Source of the DNA: Bifidobacterium pseudolongum subsp. globosum
GTDB lineage: Bacteria > Actinomycetota > Actinomycetes > Actinomycetales > Bifidobacteriaceae
Assembly: GCF_004155535.1 (NCBI RefSeq)
Contig: NZ_RYUH01000015.1
Coordinates: forward strand, 57,894 to 121,893
DNA length: 64,000 nt
Direction of reading: 5' to 3'
Positions 51,475-59,671 of the stretch are shown here, one piece after another. A program made the position numbers and the translations under genes. Under the pieces are notes generated by a model. It was given only the letters and a program-made list of their open reading frames with translations, did not search any database and was not told where the DNA came from. Numbering within the stretch: the first letter of the stretch is position 1; the number at the start of each line of letters is the position of its first letter.

Positions 51475-53688
51475 ATGATGGCCGAAGCCAACGCCGCACA
51501 GCAGGGGAACGCGCTCAAGGCGTCCGACAATCCCAGGGAAAGCGCCGAGCGTCTCGCCCGCCCGCTCATCCGCCTCGCCAATGCATGGGGCATCTCCACC
51601 TCGTACATCGACCAGCTGGGCACCTATGTGGAGATCCGCGACGAAGTGCTCGTCACCGTGCTGCAGGCGCTCGGCGTGGACGCCTCCACCGACGAGGCGA
51701 TCGCGACGGCGCTCGAAGACCGCCGGAAGTACGAGCACGAACTGCTGGCTCCCCCCACCATCGTCAAGTTCCTGGGCACCCCCAAGTCGGTGCAGCTGCA
51801 CGTCTTCGGCACCGACCCGCGCGTCACGCTCACGCTCGAAGACGGCTCCGAGTTCACCGATGAGTTCGGCGAGCTGGCGTTCCAGGCGGAGAGCGACGAC
51901 GTGAACGTCTACACGCTCAGCCTCAACGACGACATCCCGGCCGGCTACCACACGCTCACGTTCACCGACAGCAAGCGCACCATCTCGTGCGCGCTGCTGT
52001 GCGCCCCCGCGCGCATCCCCGTGCCGCAGGCGGTGCAGGACCAGCAGCGCTGGGGCTGGATGGCGCAGATGTACTCGGTGCGCTCCGCCGGATCGTGGGG
52101 CGTCGGCGACTACGGCGACCTGCGCATGCTCGCCTCCGACGCGGCCGCCAAATCCGGCGCCGATTTCATGCTCATCAACCCGATCCACGCGAGCGCCCCG
52201 ATCACCCCGCTCGAGCCCTCCCCGTACCTGCCGGAGTCGCGCCGGTTCCTGAACGTCACCTACATCCGCCCGCAGGACATCCCGGAATTCGAGGAGCTGG
52301 ATGACGCCGACCGGGCCACCGTGCGTGACCTGCACGACCGCGTGGCGGCGAACAACACCAATCCCGAGCCGATGGACATCAACGCGGCATGGGACGCCAA
52401 GCGTGCGGCGCTCGAGATCATCTTCCGCCAGAAGCGCTCCGCCGAGCGCGAGGCGGCGTTCGCGGAGTTCCGCCGTGCAGCAGGCGACGACCTGCGCGCG
52501 TTCGCCTTGTGGTGCGTCGCGTTCGAGGTGTGGGGCGCACCGTGGGAGGAAGGCGTCGATTGGTTCACGTCGACGAACCGCGACAGCCCCGAGATCGCAC
52601 AGCTCGAGCACGACCACGCGGACCTCTACGAGTTCGCATGCTGGCTGCAGTGGATTGCCGCCGAGCAGGTGTCGGCCGCGCAGCAGGCCGCGAAAGACAG
52701 CGGCATGGCGCTCGGCCTCATGCAGGACATGGCCGTGGGCGTGCACACCTACGGTTCGGACGTGTGGTGGAGCCCCGAACGTTTCGCCGTCGGCACGGTG
52801 ACCGTGGGCTGCCCGCCGGACTTCTACAACCAGCAGGGCCAGGACTGGGGACAGCCGCCGTTCGACCCGAACTACATGGAGTCGACCGGCTACACCGTCT
52901 ACCGCGACATGGTGCACAACATGTTCGCGCACGCCGGTGCGATCCGCATCGACCATGTGCTCGGCCTGTTCCGCCTGTGGTGGATTCCCGCCGGCGAAGG
53001 CCCGCGCGGCGGCGCGTATGTGCGCTACAACTATGAGGCGATGCTCGCCGTGCTGACGCTCGAGGCCTCGCGCGTCAACGGCATGGTCATCGGCGAAGAC
53101 CTTGGCACGGTGCCGAAGTACGTGTCGAAGGTGCTCGCCGACCACGGCGTGCTCGGCACCGTCGTCGAATGGTTCGCGCGCATCGACGACTCCCCCACCG
53201 CCGGCGACCCATACGCCATGCCGAGCACCTACCGCGAATATGCGCTGGCCTCGGTCACGACGCACGACCTGCCGCCGACCGCCGGCTACCTGCAGTACGA
53301 GCACGTCAAGCTGCGCGAGCGGCTGCATCTGCTCAGCGAACCAGTCGACGCGTTCATGGCCTCGGCGCAGGCCGAACAGCGCGCCATGCTCGACGTGCTC
53401 GTCGAAGGCGGCTGGCTCAACGCCGAGGCCGCGCAGGATGTGCCGGGGCATATCGAAGAGATTGTCGAGGCGATGCACGCGATGCTCAAGGATGCCCCTT
53501 CGCTGCTGCTGCAGGCCGCGCTTGTGGACGGTGTGGGCGAAACCCGCACGCAGAACCAGCCGGGCACATCCGATCAGTACCCGAACTGGCGCATCCCGCT
53601 GTGCGACGAGCACGGCAAGGTCGTGCCGACCGACGAGGTGTTTGATTCGCCGCGTGTGATGGCGCTGTCGAAGATCATGAACCGCTGA
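51475..53688 (+). CDS. malQ: 4-alpha-glucanotransferase (amylomaltase, GH77)
   Basis: A 737-residue GH77 enzyme that transfers maltosyl chains between dextrins. After an N-terminal beta-rich extension (about 170 residues, common in actinobacterial MalQ) the barrel shows GDYGDLRML, nucleophile Asp493 in RIDHVLGLFR, Glu541 in IGEDLGTVP, and TTHDLPPTAGYL. ATG at 51475 is followed by a second ATG at 51478. It is under a promoter with a LacI-type operator and completes the maltodextrin pathway. The 3' end has been duplicated in tandem just after the stop codon. Confidence 0.95.
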   Translation: MMAEANAAQQGNALKASDNPRESAERLARPLIRLANAWGISTSYIDQLGTYVEIRDEVLVTVLQALGVDASTDEAIATALEDRRKYEHELLAPPTIVKFLGTPKSVQLHVFGTDPRVTLTLEDGSEFTDEFGELAFQAESDDVNVYTLSLNDDIPAGYHTLTFTDSKRTISCALLCAPARIPVPQAVQDQQRWGWMAQMYSVRSAGSWGVGDYGDLRMLASDAAAKSGADFMLINPIHASAPITPLEPSPYLPESRRFLNVTYIRPQDIPEFEELDDADRATVRDLHDRVAANNTNPEPMDINAAWDAKRAALEIIFRQKRSAEREAAFAEFRRAAGDDLRAFALWCVAFEVWGAPWEEGVDWFTSTNRDSPEIAQLEHDHADLYEFACWLQWIAAEQVSAAQQAAKDSGMALGLMQDMAVGVHTYGSDVWWSPERFAVGTVTVGCPPDFYNQQGQDWGQPPFDPNYMESTGYTVYRDMVHNMFAHAGAIRIDHVLGLFRLWWIPAGEGPRGGAYVRYNYEAMLAVLTLEASRVNGMVIGEDLGTVPKYVSKVLADHGVLGTVVEWFARIDDSPTAGDPYAMPSTYREYALASVTTHDLPPTAGYLQYEHVKLRERLHLLSEPVDAFMASAQAEQRAMLDVLVEGGWLNAEAAQDVPGHIEEIVEAMHAMLKDAPSLLLQAALVDGVGETRTQNQPGTSDQYPNWRIPLCDEHGKVVPTDEVFDSPRVMALSKIMNR

Positions 53689-53743
53689 TTCGCCGGTACG
53701 TGATGGCGCCGGCGACGATCACAAACCACTGATTCGCCGGTAC
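53656..53743 (+). repeat. 44-bp tandem duplication of the malQ tail
   Basis: Unit 53656-53699 (last codons, stop and ATTCGCCGGTAC) is repeated at 53700-53743 with 38 of 44 bases identical. The second copy would read VMAPATITNH after the stop, against VMALSKIMNR in the gene. Confidence 0.85.
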
Positions 53744-53754
53744 CCCATATGCGG

Positions 53755-53781
53755 ATGGCCTCCCCCTCAAAGGGAGGCCAT
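53755..53781 (+). terminator. malQ terminator
   Basis: ATGGCCTCCC and GGGAGGCCAT form a 10-bp stem with a 7-nt loop, followed by TTGCATT. Confidence 0.75.
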
Positions 53782-53835
53782 TTGCATTGCTGCGCCATCT
53801 TCGTCGCCCAACGACTACCACCCCTTCACCCCCTG

Positions 53836-53930
53836 TTTTCGCTGTTTTGGTCACAAAACCATTGAAAAAATGACGAAAACAGCGAAAAGCCTGACAAAAA
53901 CCGCGAAAACAGTGACGGAAACGGCGAAAA
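53836..53930. repeat. second iteron-like array with 21-bp period
   Basis: Direct 18-mers of the form TGACnnAAACnGCGAAAA start at 53871, 53892 and 53913, exactly 21 bp apart. One inverted copy lies at 53836-53853 and pairs with the first direct unit. The same unit forms the array at 23399-23514. No gene is seen between 53744 and 53990. Confidence 0.85.
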
Positions 53931-53990
53931 GCGCCAGATACGGCTGGATGCGAGTGGCTGGCGACTAGCGACTGGCTTTTGGCTAGCCGC

Positions 53991-54656
53991 TCACTCGCCG
54001 TCGTGGCGGTGGTCCTTGATGTTCCACTCGTCTTCCTGTACATGCGTCGAGAACGCCTGCCCCGTGTATTTGCGCAGTACGTACTCCTGGATCGGCACAT
54101 GCAGCGAAAGCATCGAGCCGTAGCCAAGCACGACGAGCAGGAACAGCAGCTGCGGCAGTTTGAACCACAGGTAGACGAAGAGGCCGAAGTAGACGGCGTC
54201 GATTGCGGCGAGCGCAAGCGTCGCGGGAAAATAGCTGACGCCGAAGATGTATGCGTTCGCCATCGTGCGCGTGGGCGGGTTGTCGAACCGCGCCTGCAGT
54301 GCGAACACCCATTCGAATCCGATGACCCACAGGATCGTGACCGCGATCTTCGGGATGAGCAGCGGCGTGATCTGCAGCACGACCCAGCTGTAGGCCAATC
54401 CGGCGCCCACAAGCAGGTAGACGACCCACAGGATCGTCGCACGCGCGAAGTTCTCCTTGAACGCGGCGAAGTAGTTGCGCGCCACATGACCTTGCCCGAT
54501 GAGCATCTTGCGCGTCGCCGTCTGCCCTGCGGAGAGCGCGGCGCCGATCGTGACGACCGGGATGCTCGTCACCAGCATGAGGATGTTGATGACGATCGCG
54601 TCGGTGAGGTTGTTCCATGCCTGCATGAATTTGGAATCCGGGGAAAGCCAGTTCAT
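53991..54656 (-). CDS. DUF624/YesL-family membrane protein
   Basis: A 221-residue membrane protein with about five hydrophobic segments. The segments FMQAWNNLTDAIVINILML, SIPVVTIGAALSAGQTATRK and EWVFALQARFDNP match the family member at 9203-9856. ATG at 54656 has CAGGAG upstream and is preferred over the in-frame start at 54722. It is the third gene after two CUT1 permeases in the same direction. Function unknown; the repeated link to importers suggests a role in transport. Confidence 0.82.
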   Translation of the reverse strand: MNWLSPDSKFMQAWNNLTDAIVINILMLVTSIPVVTIGAALSAGQTATRKMLIGQGHVARNYFAAFKENFARATILWVVYLLVGAGLAYSWVVLQITPLLIPKIAVTILWVIGFEWVFALQARFDNPPTRTMANAYIFGVSYFPATLALAAIDAVYFGLFVYLWFKLPQLLFLLVVLGYGSMLSLHVPIQEYVLRKYTGQAFSTHVQEDEWNIKDHRHDGE

Positions 54657-54803
54657 TTTGCTCCTGCTTGTCTCGCGTGCTCGGTTCGAGCTTACTCCAC
54701 GCCCATGCCTCCGCGCGGGCAAAACGAAGGCCGGGCGCCCGGAGCCCCCAGGAAAGGGACCCCATGGCTCCCGGCCATGGATTGTTGATTGATGGTGGAA
54801 AGA

Positions 54804-55643
54804 TCAGCCCTTGACCGCGCCGGCCATGACACCCTTGACGATGTACTTCTGGCACAGGATGTAGAAGAGGATGATCGGAATGATCGCCAGCACGAGGCAG
54901 CCCATCATGGCGCCCATGTCGACGGAACCGTAGCCGCCCTTGAGGTACTGGATCGCAACCGAGATCGTCTTGTACTTGTTGAGGTCCAGCGTCAGGTACG
55001 GCAGCAGGTAGTCGTTCCACACCCACATGGCCTCAAGGATGGCCACCGAGATGATCGAAGGCTTCATGATCGGCACCACGACCTGGAAGAAGATGCGCGG
55101 CACGGAGGCGCCGTCGATCATCGCCGATTCCTCGAGCGACTCGGGGATGCCCTTGACCACGCCGGTGAAGATGAACACGGCCAGACCGGCGCCGAAGCCC
55201 AGGTACACGAGGCACAGGCCCCACGGGGTGTTCAGGCCTAGACGGTCGGCGAGCCACGACAGCGTGAACATGAGCATCTGGAACGGCACGATCATGTTGA
55301 ACAGGAACAGCGTGTAGAGTGCCTTGGCGGCCCAGTTGTTCACGCGCACGATCCACCATGCGCACATCGAGGTGCACAGCAGGATCAGCACGACGGAGCC
55401 GACGGTGATGAGCACCGTCCAGCCGAAGCTCGCGAAGAAGTTCGTGGTCTCGATGCCGCGCACATAGTTGTCGAACCCGACGAAGGCGTCACCGGTCGGG
55501 AACGAGAACGCGTTGGCGCTGATGTAGGTCTTCGACTTGAAGGAGTTCATGACCACCAGGAAGATCGGGAAGACCCACGCGATGGAGATCATGGAGAAGA
55601 ATACGGTCCACAATGCACCGTGCTTTACTTTTTCGCCGTTCAC
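54804..55643 (-). CDS. CUT1 ABC sugar permease (MalG-like)
   Basis: A 279-residue permease with six membrane segments, the EAA loop EESAMIDGASVPRIFFQVVV and the end QKYIVKGVMAGAVKG. It starts at GTG 55643, which overlaps the previous stop codon (GTGA), with AAGGAGG upstream. It forms one importer with the permease at 55640-56494 and probably with the binding protein at 57989-59320, which is transcribed separately. Confidence 0.93.
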   Translation of the reverse strand: MNGEKVKHGALWTVFFSMISIAWVFPIFLVVMNSFKSKTYISANAFSFPTGDAFVGFDNYVRGIETTNFFASFGWTVLITVGSVVLILLCTSMCAWWIVRVNNWAAKALYTLFLFNMIVPFQMLMFTLSWLADRLGLNTPWGLCLVYLGFGAGLAVFIFTGVVKGIPESLEESAMIDGASVPRIFFQVVVPIMKPSIISVAILEAMWVWNDYLLPYLTLDLNKYKTISVAIQYLKGGYGSVDMGAMMGCLVLAIIPIILFYILCQKYIVKGVMAGAVKG

Positions 55644-56494
55644 GCTGCGACCTCCTTGGACGTCGTGAGCTTGTTCTGCAGCAGGGACACCACTGCCACC
55701 AGGATGAAGAACAGCACTGCCTTCGCCTGGCCGACGCCCTCGAATCCGGTGCGGGCGTAGAACGTGTTGGTGATGTTGAGCGCAAGACCTTCAGACAGTC
55801 GCGACGGCGCGCCGTTGGTCAGTGCGAGGTTCTGGTCGAAGAGCTTGAAACCGTTGGTCACGGTGAGGAACGAGCACACGGTGATACTCGGCATCATCAG
55901 CGGGATGATGATCTTGAACATGGTCTGCGTGCCGCTTGCGCCATCCACGGAAGCCGCTTCGAGCACGTCGGTGGGCAGCGACTGCATGCCGGCGATGTAG
56001 ATGATCATCATGTAGCCGATCTGCTGCCAACAGACCAGGATGACCAAGCCCCAGAAGCCGTACTTCTGGTCATAGGTGAGCGAACGCTGCCAGTGGGCGA
56101 GCACGCCGTTGAGCAGCAGCATCCAGATATAGCCCAGGATGATGCCGCCGATGAGGTTCGGCATGAAGAACACGGAGCGGAACAGGTTGGATCCGCGAAT
56201 CGACTTGGTCAGCAAATACGCAATGGCGAATGCGACCACATTGATGACGATCGTGGTCACGATCGTCAACAGCGTCGAAAACAGCAGCGAGTGCAGGAAC
56301 GTCTTGTCCTGCAGCGCCTTCTCATAGTTCCTGAAGCCCACAAATTGCGCATCGGTGACGGTGCTGAACTTGCAGAAGCTCAGGTAGATGCCGTAGATGA
56401 ATGGCACCACGAAACCGATGATGAATGCGGCGAATGTCGGAAGCACAAATAACGCCCACCAACGGCGTATCGCCTTACCGGCCATACTGATCAT
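55640..56494 (-). CDS. CUT1 ABC sugar permease (MalF-like)
   Basis: A 284-residue permease with six membrane segments; the first is WALFVLPTFAAFIIGFVVPF. The EAA loop is LEAASVDGASGTQTMFKIII. ATG at 56494 is chosen with GAGGAAAG about 10 nt upstream; an in-frame ATG at 56527 would add 11 residues and has a badly placed site. The promoter with a LacI operator lies about 120-150 bp upstream, next to the divergent LacI gene. Confidence 0.9.
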   Translation of the reverse strand: MISMAGKAIRRWWALFVLPTFAAFIIGFVVPFIYGIYLSFCKFSTVTDAQFVGFRNYEKALQDKTFLHSLLFSTLLTIVTTIVINVVAFAIAYLLTKSIRGSNLFRSVFFMPNLIGGIILGYIWMLLLNGVLAHWQRSLTYDQKYGFWGLVILVCWQQIGYMMIIYIAGMQSLPTDVLEAASVDGASGTQTMFKIIIPLMMPSITVCSFLTVTNGFKLFDQNLALTNGAPSRLSEGLALNITNTFYARTGFEGVGQAKAVLFFILVAVVSLLQNKLTTSKEVAA

Positions 56495-56611
56495 AGTACG
56501 CCCACTTTCCTCGTTCTTTCCGTGCATACTTCCGTGTATGCGATCATGGCGTGCCGGCGCATGACGTCTGAGTCATAGGCATACAAGCCCGCCGGTGCAA
56601 ATGACAGTACA

Positions 56612-56649
56612 ACCATAACAACTCATGGCCATACTGTCAAACGTTTACA
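56612..56649 (-). promoter_or_regulatory. promoter and LacI operator of the permease operon
   Basis: On the minus strand TTGACA (56640-56635) and TATGGT (56617-56612) are spaced by 17 bp. The operator TGTCAAACGTTTACA (56635-56649) overlaps the -35 element. Confidence 0.75.
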
Positions 56650-56747
56650 TTTACGGTGTTTTGAATGCGGCATTGCTTGGCTTGTCTATGTAGACACAAA
56701 TCGCATAAACGCTGAAAGTTCGCCATTTCAACTAAAACATGCTACGA

Positions 56748-56788
56748 TGAAAACGTTTGTGAAAGTGAGCATTGCACAAACGTTTTCA
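56748..56788 (+). promoter_or_regulatory. paired inverted LacI operators before the LacI gene
   Basis: TGAAAACGTTTGTG (56748-56761) and its exact complement CACAAACGTTTTCA (56775-56788) lie 27 bp apart centre to centre, upstream of the LacI start at 56822. This points to autoregulation and possible DNA looping with the site at 56635-56649. The stretch 56495-56821 holds these control sites only. Confidence 0.75.
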
Positions 56789-56821
56789 TTGCATTCACTT
56801 CAACGATGAAGAGGAACGGGT

Positions 56822-57841
56822 ATGAGCACGAGCATTCAGGATGTGGCGCGCGCGGCCAACGTCTCCATCTCCACGGTATCGCGTTCCTTCACGCGGCCCG
56901 AGCTGGTGTCCAAAGCCACGCGAGAAAAGGTCCTACGCATTGCCGAGGAACTCAATTTCTCCACGTCACGTTCGGCTGTGGCGCTCAAGACGGGGCGCGC
57001 GTTGCGCGTGGCCCTGCTGGTGAGCGACCACATACGCCTATGGTTCAGCGCCTCGGTGATCGAGGGGCTCAACCAGGTGCTGCATGAAGAAGGCTACGAC
57101 ATCTCGATCTTCCAGATCTCGAGCATCGAGGAGCGCAAGGAGTTCTTCGAGATGCTGCCGGTACGGCGCAACGCCGATGCGGTCATCGTCGTGTCGTTCG
57201 ACATCGACAACACCGAGATCGCCCAGCTCAACTCCGCCGCCGTGCCGATTGTCGGCATCAATTCGGTGCTGCCGCAGGAACGCGGCTTTTCGGCGTCGAT
57301 CAACATCGACGACGTGCAGGGGTCGATCCTCGCGGCGCGCCACCTCATCTCGCTCGGGCACCGCGACATCGCCTATGTGCGCACCGACCGCGACATCTCG
57401 CTGCACTTCAGCGTGCAGCAGCGCTTTGACGCGTTCATGGAGTGCTGCGCGCATTCCGGCATCGCGCCGCAGGTCATCACGGCGCCCGAAGGGCCCACGC
57501 GCATCAACCAGGTAATCACCGAGCTGCTGAGCATGGACCGCATGCCCACGGCAATCGCCTGCCAGGAGGACGGCATCGCGATCCCCCTGATCTTCCAGCT
57601 CATGCGCAATGGCTATTCGATTCCCGGCGAGATCTCGGTCATCGGCTTCGACAACAGCGTCTATGCGGCGGACATCGGCCTGACCACAATCAGCCAGGAC
57701 CCGGTGGAGCTCGCGCACATCGCCGCACGCATGACGCTGCAGCTGATCGACGGGCAGACGCCGCGCGACCCGTTCATCCTCGAACCCGCGCAGCTCATTG
57801 TGCGCTCGAGCACCGGCCCGTGCCCCAAGACCCACGCCTAA
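56822..57841 (+). CDS. LacI-family regulator (maltose type)
   Basis: A 339-residue LacI repressor. The helix-turn-helix is IQDVARAANVSISTVSRSFT (residues 5-24), with TRPELVSKATREKVLRIAEE next, and a sugar-binding domain with VPIVGINSVLPQERGF and IGFDNSVYAADIGLTTISQD. ATG at 56822 follows GAAGAGGAA. It lies between the permease operon and the binding-protein gene and is flanked by AAACGTTT operators, so it is the likely local regulator. It is a close relative of the protein at 40699-41739. Confidence 0.93.
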   Translation: MSTSIQDVARAANVSISTVSRSFTRPELVSKATREKVLRIAEELNFSTSRSAVALKTGRALRVALLVSDHIRLWFSASVIEGLNQVLHEEGYDISIFQISSIEERKEFFEMLPVRRNADAVIVVSFDIDNTEIAQLNSAAVPIVGINSVLPQERGFSASINIDDVQGSILAARHLISLGHRDIAYVRTDRDISLHFSVQQRFDAFMECCAHSGIAPQVITAPEGPTRINQVITELLSMDRMPTAIACQEDGIAIPLIFQLMRNGYSIPGEISVIGFDNSVYAADIGLTTISQDPVELAHIAARMTLQLIDGQTPRDPFILEPAQLIVRSSTGPCPKTHA

Positions 57842-57862
57842 CGGAACAACACAGATACACAA

Positions 57863-57906
57863 CGCTGAGGGCCCCGCCAATCCGAAGATTGGCGGGGCCC
57901 TCAGCG
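57863..57906. terminator. bidirectional terminator
   Basis: Two 20-nt arms (57863-57882 and 57887-57906, starting CGCTGAGGGCCCCGCC) pair perfectly around the tetraloop CGAA. They lie between the convergent LacI and binding-protein genes. Confidence 0.88.
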
Positions 57907-57988
57907 TGATAGAAAAGAAAGAGACTAGAGAAGTCTAGAGGCTGCGGCCGGTTCGGGGGGATCCGGCCACAGCGGGGGGCGCGCCGAC

Positions 57989-59320
57989 TCAGTGAGCGGC
58001 GTCGTATTCGGTCTTCCAGTTGTTCACGAAGGCGTCCACAACGGCATTCCAGTCGCCGGTGCCCTGCGCGTAGTTGAGCATGGCCTGGCCGAGCACGTTC
58101 TTGTACTCCTCCGACGGCATCATCGAGAAGTCCCAAGCGACCTGCGTCAGCTCGGTGTTCTGGATGCTCTTGTTGGCATCCGCGATGAGCGGGTTGTCGG
58201 TCTTGATGTCGTTGAAGGTCTTGAACGGGGTGGTGAAGCCCATGTCTTCGCTCAGTGCCTTCTTGCCCTTGTCGGAGCTGATGACCCACTTGAGGAACTC
58301 AAGCGAGGCCTTCTGGTTGGCGTCGGAGACCTTGGAGTTGATGCACCAGTAGTTCTCGGAGCCGGTGGCGAGGCCTTCGGTCTTGTCGTCGACGCCGATG
58401 TAGATCGGGAGCATGCCCAGGGAGTCGGCCTTCATGCCGGCCTTCTGCAGGTCGCTCCAGGCCCAGGTGCCGTTCTGGTAGAACGCGGCCTTGCCCAGCG
58501 CGAACTCCGAGCTTGCGTCATCGCCGGTCTTCGAGCTCAGCTGAGTCTTCGGAGTGGTCGAATCGGTGACGTACAGGTCGAAGATGTTCTTGAAGTTGTC
58601 CATGTACATGTCCTTGATGGACGCCGGCGGAGCGGTGATGTTGTCCTTCTTGAACTGGTAGTACAGCGGGATGTTCGCCAGATGGGTCTTGAAGCGCCAG
58701 TCGGAGCTGGAGTCGAAGCCGGCGGAGGTGAAGGCGCCTTCAATGCCGACATCCTTCTTGCGCTTCTGCATGTCGTCGGCGACCTTCTTGAGCGTGTCGA
58801 AGTCCTTGATCTCATCGGCGGACTTGATGACCGCGCCGTCGAGCTTGGTGTACTTGTCGAGCAGATCCTTGTTGTAGATGATGCCGTAGGACTCGATGAC
58901 GTACGGGACGCCAACGATCTGGCCGTCATCGCCCTTGAGGGCGAGCGACTGGTCGTTCATCTCCTTGTAGATGTCGGAGTCGGTCAGGTCGGCCGTGTAG
59001 CCCTTCCAGTTCTGGTAGCCCACCGGGCCGTTCACCTGGAAGATCGTGGGGGCTTCGCTCTTGGCGAGTTCGGACTTGAGCTGCTGCTCATAGGTGCCCG
59101 ATGCAGCCGTCTGCACCTTGACCTGCACGCCAGTCTCATCGGTGTATTCCTTGGCCAGGGCGGTCCACTGGTCGGCCGCTTCCGGCTTGAAGTTCAGGAA
59201 GTAGACGCTTCCCTTGCCATTGTCTCCCGAAGAGCCGGAGCCACCGCCACATGCGGCGAGCGGGACGGCCATTGCCGCGACGGCAAGCATACCTACAGCT
59301 GTCTTCATCGTACGATTCAT
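57989..59320 (-). CDS. CUT1 sugar-binding lipoprotein
   Basis: A 443-residue binding protein with signal peptide and lipobox PLAAC (Cys24). The start of the mature part VYFLNFKPEAADQWTALAKE and the segment WAWSDLQKAGMKADSLGMLP are typical for alpha-glucoside-binding CUT1 proteins. ATG at 59320 has AAAGG 7 nt upstream; longer in-frame starts lack a site. It is divergent from the GH13 gene at 59672 and probably feeds the permeases at 54804-56494. Confidence 0.92.
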   Translation of the reverse strand: MNRTMKTAVGMLAVAAMAVPLAACGGGSGSSGDNGKGSVYFLNFKPEAADQWTALAKEYTDETGVQVKVQTAASGTYEQQLKSELAKSEAPTIFQVNGPVGYQNWKGYTADLTDSDIYKEMNDQSLALKGDDGQIVGVPYVIESYGIIYNKDLLDKYTKLDGAVIKSADEIKDFDTLKKVADDMQKRKKDVGIEGAFTSAGFDSSSDWRFKTHLANIPLYYQFKKDNITAPPASIKDMYMDNFKNIFDLYVTDSTTPKTQLSSKTGDDASSEFALGKAAFYQNGTWAWSDLQKAGMKADSLGMLPIYIGVDDKTEGLATGSENYWCINSKVSDANQKASLEFLKWVISSDKGKKALSEDMGFTTPFKTFNDIKTDNPLIADANKSIQNTELTQVAWDFSMMPSEEYKNVLGQAMLNYAQGTGDWNAVVDAFVNNWKTEYDAAH

Positions 59321-59434
59321 CTTCGAACCTTTCTCTGTACGCCTGTAATGGCGCCGCACTGGTGTGCGTGTCAAAGAAGCTACTTTCCTCAACAACTTCT
59401 TTCGTAGACCATTGTGCACCAATTTGGCAAAATA

Positions 59435-59552
59435 TGCAAACGTGGGCACGCCGAACTGCAAGAAAGCTCCACAATTTTCACTGTCCCATGCAGCGATATG
59501 ACCTATTTTCAATATGTTTGTTATGATTACACACGTATGAAAGCGTTTGCCA
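59435..59552. promoter_or_regulatory. divergent promoter region with two LacI operators
   Basis: TGCAAACGTGGGCA (59435-59448) lies upstream of the binding-protein gene. For the GH13 gene ATGACC (59498-59503) and TATGAT (59522-59527) are spaced by 18 bp, with the operator TGAAAGCGTTTGCC at 59538-59551 just downstream. The stretch 59321-59671 holds no gene. Confidence 0.6.
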
Positions 59553-59671
59553 ACACGCCTCTATGCACGCTCCGCCGGCACTGAAACTGACCGTCTCGGG
59601 CGGCTTTCGACGACGAACAGACACGAAACCCGACCGGCCACACCGCCGGCTTCCCCATGGAAAGGAACAGC

